The notes under the pieces: model-generated
Told to the model about the DNA's origin: nothing
The model's database searches: none
What the model saw: the letters and a program-made list of their open reading frames with translations, nothing else
DNA from: Acanthococcus lagerstroemiae
Taxonomy: Eukaryota > Arthropoda > Insecta > Hemiptera > Eriococcidae
DNA: 64,000 nt
Direction of reading: 5' to 3'
Assembly: GCA_031841125.1 (NCBI GenBank)
Contig: CM063114.1
Span: forward strand, 4,340,001 to 4,404,000
Made by a program: the position numbers and the translations under genes
In this document: positions 55,101 through 64,000 of the stretch, one piece after another
How positions within the stretch are numbered: position 1 is the stretch's first letter
How the letters are laid out: each line of letters begins with the position of its first letter

Positions 55101-58100
55101 ACACGAAGGGTTGAACTTTCGAAGAGATCAATCTGTCTCAATTTCACGTTTCTCAGCAATCCAGTCGAGATTTTCGATTTCGAAATGTATAATGGTGATG
55201 TTGGTTCATATTCATGTGCTGCAGGCATTACCAAATATTGCCGTTTTCGAAATCGCTAATTTCTCTGGGGCGAACTAATAAAATGCAAAAATCTCTGGAT
55301 TGGTGCACCTACAGCGAAACGGTTGACACTTTCGAAAGAGGAGATCAATCTGCTCTCAAAATTTCAAACCTTTTCCTCTAGCAATCCCCAGTCCGGAGAT
55401 TTTCGCGATTTACCGGAAATATTGTAATTGGTGTATGTTGAGTTGCATATTTGACGTGCTGAAGGCATTACCATAATATTGGCCGTTTTCGAAATCGCTA
55501 ATTTCTCTGGGGCGAACTAATAAAATGCAAAAATCTCTGGATTTGCAGCACCTACAGCGAAACGGGTTGACACTTTCGAAAGAGGAGATCAATCTGCTCT
55601 CAAAATTTCAAACCATTTTCCTCTAGCATCCCATCGGAGATTTTCGCGATATAGTTCCCCCAGAGAAATTTGCCATTTCGAAAACGTCAATTGGTGTATG
55701 TTGAGTTGCATATTTGACGTGCTGAAGGCATTACCATAATATTGGCCGTTTTCGAAATCGCTAATTTCTCTGGGGCGAACTAATAAAATGCAAAAATCTC
55801 TGGATTGGTGGCACCTACAGCGAAACGGGTTGACACTTTCGAAAGAGGAGATCAATCTGCTCTCAAAATTTCAAACCATTTTCCTCTAGCTATCCCCAGT
55901 CCGGAGATTTTCGCGATTTCGAAAATGTAAATTGGTGTATGTTGAGTTGCATATTCGATGTGCTGCAGGCATTACCATAATATTGGCCGTTTTCGAAATC
56001 GCTAATTTCTCTGGGGCGAACTAATAAAATGCAAAAATCTCTGGATTGGTGGCACCTACAGCGAAACGGGTTGACACTTTCGAAAGAGGAGATCAATCTG
56101 CTCTCAAAATTTCAAACCGTTTTCCTCTAGCAATCCCCAGTCTCGCGAATTATAGTTCTTGCCATTTCGAAAACGTAATTGGTGTATGTTGAGTTGCATA
56201 TTGAGTGCTGAGGCATTACCATAATATTGGCCGTTTTCGAAATCGCTAATTTCTCTGGGGCGAACTAATAAAATGCAAAAATCTGGATTGACCTTCGAAA
56301 TTGACATTTCAAGAGGGACAATCTCAATCAAAAATTCAACCGATTTGCAGCAATACAGAACGGGATTTTGAAAATGTCCATCGACCTAAATTTGCCATTT
56401 TCGCATGATTCATTCAATTCGCGAGTTATTCCAAATTGGTCGAAATCGAAATGTAATTTCTAGGTGAATAATTATGCAAAATCTCTGATTGGTGGCCTTC
56501 GAAACGATTTCCTTTCGAAAGAGATAATCAAAATCGTAAAATTTCGAACGTTTCCTACTAGCAATCCCATTCGAGATTTTCGCGATTCAAAATTCAAATT
56601 ATTAGTTTGCTATATTCGATGTCGGGAATTCCATAATATTGCCGTTTCGAAATCCTAATTTTGGGCAACTTAAAAAATGCAAAATCTTGGATTGAGTGCA
56701 CCTAAGCAAGGCTTGACACATTTCGAAAGAGGAGATCATCTGCTTCAAATTCAAACATTTCCTCTACAATCCCCATCCGGATGCATTTTACCATCGAGAA
56801 ATGTAATTGGAAAATTGTTTGAGTTGCAATATTGATTGCTCAGGCATTACCTAATATTGCCGTTTCGAAAATCGCTAATTTCTCTGGGGCGAACTTATAA
56901 AATGCAAAAATCTCTGGATGGTGGCACCTACAGCGAAACGGTGTTGACACTTTCGAAGAGGAGATCAATCTGTCTCAAATTTCAACCTTTTCCTCTAGCA
57001 ATCCCCAGCCGATTTCGCGATTTCGAAAAGTAATTGGTGTATGTTGATTGCATATCGTGCTGAGCTTACCATAATATTGCCGTTTTCGAAATCGCTAATT
57101 TCTCTGGGCGAACTAATAAAATGCAAAAATCTCTGGATTGGTGGCACCTACAGCGAAACGGTTGACACTTTCGAAAGAGGAGATCAATCTGCTCTCAAAA
57201 TTTCAACCTTTTCCTCTAGCATCCCCAGTCCGGAATTTTCGCGAATTTCGAAAATTTAAATTGTGTATGTTGAGTGCATATTGAGTGCTGAGGCATTACC
57301 ATATATTGGCCGTTTTCGAAATCGCTAATTTCTCTGGGCGAACTAATAAAATGCAAAAATCTCTGGATTGGTGGCACCTACAGCGAAACGGGTTGACACT
57401 TCGAAAGAGGAGATCAATCTGCTCTCAAAATTTCAAACCTTTTCCTCTAGCAATCCCCAGTCCGAATTTGCATTTCGAAAAGTAAATTGGGTATGTTGAT
57501 TGCATATTGGCTGCAGCATTACCATAATATGCCGTTCGAATCGCTAATTCTCTGGCGAACTAATAAAATGCAAAATCTCTGGATGGTCACTCAGCGAAAC
57601 GGGTTGACCTTGAAAGAGGAATTTCAAATCTTTCGTCAAATTCTAAAGTGATTCCTCTACAATTCCCATTCGGGCGAAAAATGAAACTTTCCCGACGTGA
57701 TTCGAAACAGTAAATTAGTGTGATGCTCTACTGGGGCAACTAATAAAATGCAAAAATTCTGATGGTGCACTACGCAAACGTGACACTTTCGAGAGAGCAA
57801 TCTCATCAAAATTTCAACCATTTTCCTCTAGTATCCACAGTTCAGCCGTTCGAATTTCTCGCGAAAAATGAATCTATTATGTCCCCCGAAGGTAATTTCG
57901 AAACTGTCCAATAAACGTTCCTCGTCAGTGAGATTTGATTGCATAAATTGTGATAGGTCATTATATATTGCGTTTTGAAGCATATTTTGGCGTTGAAATA
58001 GCTAATTGCAAAATAGCAACTGGATTGGGCACCTACAGCGAAACGGGTTGACACTTTCGAAAGAGGAGATCAATCTGCTCTCAAAATTTAAACCGTTTCT

Positions 58101-61100
58101 CTACAATCCCCTCCGAGATTCGCGAGAATTTATTGGATTTGATTGATTATTGGTGTAGTTATCATATTGGTTTCGAAATTCCTAATTTTGGCGTCGAACT
58201 AATTCAAATTCTGATATGATCACAATCGGGTTGTCTTTCAAAGAGAGACAACGTCTCAATTTCAAACGAACAATCCCCAGTCGAAATTTTCCATTTTTCC
58301 CCAGAAAGCCATTTTCGGATTTAGTTCAAATTTGTCATCATACCTAATTGGGTTTGAAATGCATATTTCTCTGGGCATACTAAATCAAGCCTTTTCGAAA
58401 TGCTATTTCCTGGGCGAAAAAGAAATGCATAAAATCTCTGGATTGTGGCCACAGCGAAGGTTAACCTTTCAAAAGGGATCAATCTCTCTCAAATTTCAAA
58501 CCTTTCCTCAGCAACCCCATCCGAGAATTGTTGTATGTTCGAAATTGTTGAAGCATTGCTATTTGGCTTCAATCGCTAATGCTTCGCATAATATGCATTC
58601 GAAATCCTGATTTCTGGGGCAACTAAAAAATGCAAACTTGAGGGCACTCATCAAAGTTACACTTTCAAGGAACAATTGCCTAAAATTTCCAATTTCCTTT
58701 GAATCATTCCGGGATTTTCGGAAAGTTCCAAAATTGCCTCAAATCGTATGTTGTTGAGGATATAAATGCCTGCATTATCATACGTTTCGAAATCGTAATT
58801 TCGGCAACTAATAAAACAAATCTCTGATTCGTGCACGACAGCGAAACGGTTGACATTTCGAAAGAGAGATCAATCTGCTCTCAAAATTTCAACCATTTCC
58901 TCTAGCTATCCCCGATCGAGATTTTCGCGATTAGTTCCAAGAAAAATTGCTGAAGTATTGGTGTATGTTGAGTTGCATATTCGATCGTGCTGAAGGCATT
59001 ACCATATATATTGGCTCGTTTTCGAAATCGCTAATTTCTCTGGGGCGAACTAATAAAATGCAAAAATCTCTGGATTGTGGCCTACAGCAAACGGTTGACA
59101 CTTTCGAAAGAGGAGATCAACTGCTCTCAAAATTTCAAACTTTTCCTCTAGCTATCCCCAGTCCGAGATTTTCGCGATTATCGAAATTGCCATTTAAAAT
59201 TGGTGTATGTTGAGTTGCATATTTCGTGCTGAAGCATTACCATAATATTGGCGTTTTCGAAATCGCTATTTCTCTGGGCGAACTAATAAAATGCAAAATC
59301 TCTGATTGTGCACTACAGCGAAACGGTTGACACTTTCGAAGAGGAGATCAATTCTGCTCAAAATTCAAACGTTTTCCTCTAGCAATCCCATCCGGAGATT
59401 TCGCGATTTCGAAAATAAATGGTATGTTGATTCATATTTGTGTGAGTCCTATATGCCGTTTCGAATCGCTATTTCTGGGCGAACTAATAAAATGCAAAAT
59501 CTCTGATTGGTGCACTACAGCGAAACGGGTTGCACTTTCGAAAGAGGAGATCACTTGGCTCAAAATTTCAAACGTTTTCCTCTAGCAATCCCCAGTCCGA
59601 GATTTTCGCGATTTCGAAAATGTAAATGTGGTGTTGAGTTGCATATTCGATTGCGAGGCATTACCATAATATTGGCCGTTTTCGAATCGCTAATTTCTCT
59701 GGGCGAACTAATAAATGCAAAACTCGGATTGTGGCACTACGCGAAACGGTTGACACTTCGAAAGAGGAGATCATCTGCTCTCAAAATTTAAACCTTTTCC
59801 TCTAGCATCCCAGTCGGAGATTTTCGCGATTTCAAAATGATAAATTGGTGTAGTTGAGTTGCATATTCGGTGCGAAGGCATTACCATAAATTTGGCCGTT
59901 TTCGAAATCGCTAATTTCTCTGGGGAACAATAAAATGCAAAAATCTCTGGATTTGGGCACCTACAGCGAAACGGTTGACACTTTCGAAAGAGGAGATCAA
60001 TCTGCTCTCAAAATTTCAAACCATTTTCCTCTAGCTATCCCCAGTCCGGAGATTTTCGCGAATTATTAGTTCCCCGAAAATTTGCTTTGAAGTCAATTGG
60101 TGTATGTTGAGTTGCATATTTGACGTGCTGAAGGCATTACCATAATATTGGCCGTTTTCGAAATCGCTAATTTCTCTGGGGCGAACTAATAAAATGCAAA
60201 AATCTCTGGATTGGTGGCACCTACAGCGAAACGGGTTGACACTTTCGAAAGAGGAGATCAATCTGCTCTCAAAATTTCAAACCGTTTTCCTCTAGCTATC
60301 CCCAGTCCGGAGATTTTCGCGAATTATTAGTTCCCCCCAGAGAAATTTGCCATTTCGAAAACGTCAATTGGTGTATGTTGAGTTGCATATTTGACGTGCT
60401 GAAGGCATTACCCTAATATTGGCCGTTTTCGAAATCGGCAATTTCTCTGGGGCGAACTAATAAAATGCAAAAATCTCGGATTGTGCACTACAGCGAAACG
60501 GGTTGCACTTTCGAAAGAGGAGACAATCTGCTCTAAATTTCAAACCGTTTTCCTAGCATCCCCATCCGGAATTTTCGCGATTTCGAAATATGTAAATTGG
60601 TGTATGTTGAGTTGCATATTGATTGCTGCAGCATTACCTAATATTGGCCGTTTTCGAAATCGCAATTTCTCTGGGCAACTAATAAAATGCAAAATCTCGA
60701 TTGGTGCACTACAGCGAAACGGTTGACACTTTCGAAAGAGAGATCAATCTGCTCTCAAAATTAAACCATTTTCCTCTAGCTTCCCATCCGAGATTTTCGC
60801 GAATTATTAGTTCCCCCCAGAGAAATTTGCCATTTGAAAAGTCAATTGTGTATGTTATTGCATATTGCGTGCTGAAGCTTACCTAATATTGGCCTTTCGA
60901 AATCGCATTCTCTGGGCGAACTAATAAATGCAAATCTGGATTGGTGCACTACGCGAAACGGGTTGACACTTTCGAAAGAGAGATCATCTGCTCTCAAAAT
61001 TTCAAACCGTTTCCTCTACAATCCCCAGTCCGGAATTTTCGCGATTTCGAAAATGTAAATTGGTGTATGTTGAGTTGCATATTGATGTGCTGAGATTACC

Positions 61101-63460
61101 ATAATATTGGCGTTTTCGAAATCGCAATTTCTCTGGGGCGAACTAATAAAATGCAAAAATCTTGATTGTGGCCTACAGCGAAAGGGTTGACACTTTCGAA
61201 AGAGGAGATCAATCTGCTCTCAAAATTTCAACCATTTCCTTAGCTATCCCAGTCCGGAGATTTCGCGAATTATTATTCCCCCCAAGAATTTGCCATTTCG
61301 AAACGTCAATTGGTGTATGTTGAGTTGCATATTTGACGTGCTGAAGCATTACCATAATATTGGCCGTTTTCGAAATCGCAATTTCTCTGGGCGAACTAAT
61401 AAAATGCAAAAATCCTGGATTGGCAGCACCTACAGCGAAACGGGTTGACACTTTCGAAAGAGGAGATCAATCTGCTCTCAAAATTTCAAACCGTTTCCTC
61501 TAGCTATCCCCAGTCCCGGGGATTTTCGCGATTTCGAAAATGTAAATTGGTGTTGTTGAGTTGCATATTCGATGTGCTGCAGGCATTACATAATATTGGC
61601 CGTTTTCGAAATCGCTATTCTCTGGGGCGAACTAATAAAATGCAAAAATCTCTGGATTGGTGGCAGCTACAGCGAAACGGGTTGACACTTTCGAAAGAGG
61701 AGATCAATCTGCTCTCAAAATTTCAAACCGTTTTCCTCTAGCAATCCCCAGTCCGGAGATTTTCGCGATTTCGAAAATGTAAATTGGTGTATGTTGAGTT
61801 GCATATTCGATGTGCTGCAGGCATTACCATAATATTGGCCGTTTTCGAAATCGCTAATTTCTCTGGGGCGAACTAATAAAATGCAAAAATCTCTGGATTG
61901 GTGGCAGCTACAGCGAAACGGGTTGACACTTTCGAAAGAGGAGATCAATCTGCTCTCAAAATTTCATACCATTTTCCTCTAGCTATCCCCAGTCCGGAGA
62001 TTTTCGCGAATTATTAGTTCCCCCCAGAGAAATTTGCCATTTCGAAAACGTCAATTGGTGTATGTTGAGTTGCATATTTGGCGTGCTGAAGGCATTACCA
62101 TAATATTGGCCGTTTTCGAAATCGCTACTTTCTCTGGGGCGAACTAATAAAATGCAAAATCTCTGGATTGGTGGCAGCTACAGCGAAACGGGTTGACACT
62201 TTCGAAAGAGGAGATCAATCTGCTCTCAAAATTCAAACCATTTTCCTCTAGCATCCCCAGTCCGGAGATTTCGCGATTATTTCCCCGAAAATTTGCCATA
62301 AAAGCATTGGTGTATGTTGAGTTGCATATTCGATGTGCTGCAGGCATTACCATAATATTGGCCGTTTTCGAAATCGCTAATTTCTCTGGGGCGAACTAAT
62401 AAAATGCAAAAATCTCTGGATTTGCAGCACCTACAGCGAAACGGGTTGACACTTTCGAAAGAGGAGATCAATCTGCTCTCAAAATTTCAAACCGTTTTCC
62501 TCTAGCAATCCCCAGTCCGGAGATTTTCTCGATTTCGAAAATGTAAATTGGTGTGTGTTGAGTTGCATATTCGATGTGCTGCAGGCATTACCATAATATT
62601 GGCCGTTTTCGAAATCGCTAATTTCTCTGGGGCGAACTAATAAAATGCAAAAATCTCTGGATTTGCAGCACCTACAGCGAAACGGGTTGACACTTTCGAA
62701 AGAGGAGATCAATCTGCTCTCAAAATTTCAAACCATTTTCCTCTAGCTATCCCCAGTCCGAGATTTCCGAATTGTTCGAAATGATTAAAATTGGTGTATG
62801 TTGAGTTGCATATTCGAGTGCGCAGCATTACCTAATATTGCCGTTTTCGAAATCGCTAATTTTCTGGGGCAACTATAAAATCAAAAAATTTGTTGGTGCA
62901 GCTACAGCGAAACGGTTGACACTTTCGAAAGAGGAGATCAATCTGCTCTCAAAATTTCAAACTTTTCCTCTACTATCCCCAGTCCGGAGATTTCGCGATT
63001 ATAGTTCCCCCAGAGAAATTGCATTCGAAAACTCAATTGGTTAGTTGGTGCATATTGCGTGCTGAGGCATTACCATAATATTGGCCGTTTTCGAAATCGC
63101 TAATTTCTCTGGGGCGAACTAATAAAATGCAAAAATCTCTGGATTGGTGGCAGCTACAGCGAAACGGGTTGACACTTTCGAAAGAGGAGATCAATCTGCT
63201 CTCAAAATTTCAAACCGTTTTCCTCTAGCAATCCCCAGTCCGGAGATTTTCTCGATTTCGAAATGTAAACGTCGATTGGTGTAGGTTGGTTGCATATTGC
63301 GCGTACTGCAGCAGGCGATATCCAAAATATAGGACGACGTTTTCGAAATTATCTAATTTCTCTGGGGCGAACTAATAAATGGAAGAAATTTTGATTGGTG
63401 GAGCTACATCGAAACGGGTTCATGCACTTTCAAAGAGGAAGCTCATTGCTCTCAACTAAA
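49190..63460 (+). repeat. Tandem satellite array with 271-bp and 241-bp monomers
   Basis: Roughly 55-60 head-to-tail copies fill 14.2 kb. Spacing of the GGCACC/GGCAGC landmark gives exactly 271 bp (51541 to 51812) for the long form and 241 bp (61662 to 61903; 62424 to 62665) for the short. They differ by a 30-bp block beginning AATTATTAGTTCCCCCC. Landmarks are GGGCGAACTAATAAAATGC, CAGCGAAACGGGTTGACAC and GTTGAGTTGCATATT. Nearly identical monomers alternate with badly eroded blocks (about 52000-52800, 54100-54800, 56280-56750, 57600-58900). Edge monomers diverge on both sides. Open frames within it are repeat read-through, not genes. Confidence 0.97.
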
Positions 63461-64000
63461 TTGAAAAATCGATTTTCCTTACCAAAAGTTCCGAATTTTT
63501 CCTTCAATTTGATATTAATCTTGCCAGGGTTCTGACAATGTGTTACTTTTTTTCACTCCTTTTCCCATTTTCGAAAATTTTTGGTAGCGCCTTCAACACG
63601 TTCAATATGCAATACAATACATAAAGTATGGGAAAATTTTCAAAATCAAAAATTTCGAATTAAAGAGTGCTTTTTGCCCAATTTTTCACGCTGAGTTCGA
63701 ATTTGTTTTGCAGATTTGGCGGCGACGCGCCGTTCCCGAGATACATTCAAATATAGCGAACTTCCGAGGAAAGTGGTAATCCCTTCAACACAGTGAACAT
63801 GCAACACCTCACGCAGCAATTGACGTTTTCGAAATCTTCAACTTCCTGGGGCGAACCAATAAAATACTAAGAACTTTTGATTGGAGATAGCTAGAGCGAA
63901 ACATTGAGGGCTTAAGGGTTAAATCGCAGATGCCTATGAGTTGAGGGAAGTGTCAAAGGAAGCAGGATAAAATGAGTGTGAACGAGTTAAGTAGCAGGTT
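63461..64000. other. Right flank of the satellite
   Basis: Mostly unique DNA. At about 63815-63905 a diverged satellite piece recurs (TGACGTTTTCGAAATCTTCA, TGGGGCGAACCAATAAAATA, TAGAGCGAAACA). No gene was recognised. Confidence 0.55.

Noticed and set aside
51380..62712. Recurring minus-strand open frames of 60-90 codons, each starting MISSFESVNPFRC
   Set aside because: They repeat once per satellite monomer and simply read its sequence. They break wherever the monomer loses a base and have no gene context.
49190..63460. CRISPR-like regular repeats
   Set aside because: Units of 241-271 bp are contiguous with no unique spacers, and the host is eukaryotic. This is a satellite.
49190..63460. 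CENP-B box in the monomer
   Set aside because: GCGAAACGGG fits the 3' half of the box, but the required TTCG half is absent at the right spacing.

Overview
The window is nuclear DNA from an invertebrate animal. Five protein-coding genes are split by many GT-AG introns, and they match human families in domain order and often in intron phase. The rest is A+T-rich and carries animal-type mobile DNA: tRNA-derived SINEs, non-LTR retrotransposons, a Penelope-like element, hAT-like and foldback DNA transposons, and a large satellite. The phylum cannot be fixed from this sequence alone. Nothing bacterial is present: no operons, ribosome binding sites or CRISPR.

Layout. 887-9491 (+) is an ACAP-type Arf GTPase-activating protein (BAR, PH, ArfGAP, ankyrin). 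9492-14254 is intergenic and holds a Penelope-like remnant with inverted, hammerhead-bearing ends, and a decayed LINE. 14255-16889 (-) is the mitochondrial oxodicarboxylate carrier SLC25A21. It is head-to-head, about 650 bp apart, with an ENTPD5/6-type nucleoside diphosphatase at 17540-29450 (+). That gene runs convergently, only 194 bp apart, into elongation factor 1-gamma at 29645-32569 (-). eEF1G is divergent from an Angel/CCR4-family EEP protein at 34252-48371 (+). The two largest Angel introns (36474-41184 and 41764-48196) are packed with nested transposons and a fairly young Jockey-like LINE. From about 49190 to 63460 lies a tandem satellite with 271-bp and 241-bp monomers and an internal dyad. 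It starts about 0.8 kb after the Angel stop codon.

The genes are housekeeping genes with no shared pathway: membrane traffic, mitochondrial carrier, ER/Golgi nucleotidase, translation elongation and mRNA metabolism. The unusual content is non-coding. The main items are two candidate hammerhead ribozymes in opposite orientation, a dyad-bearing satellite with blocks of deletion-rich monomers, stacked foldback transposons with clean target-site duplications, and an apparent one-base frameshift in the ACAP gene. All exon borders were read by eye from splice signals, reading phase and family resemblance; no transcript data were available.
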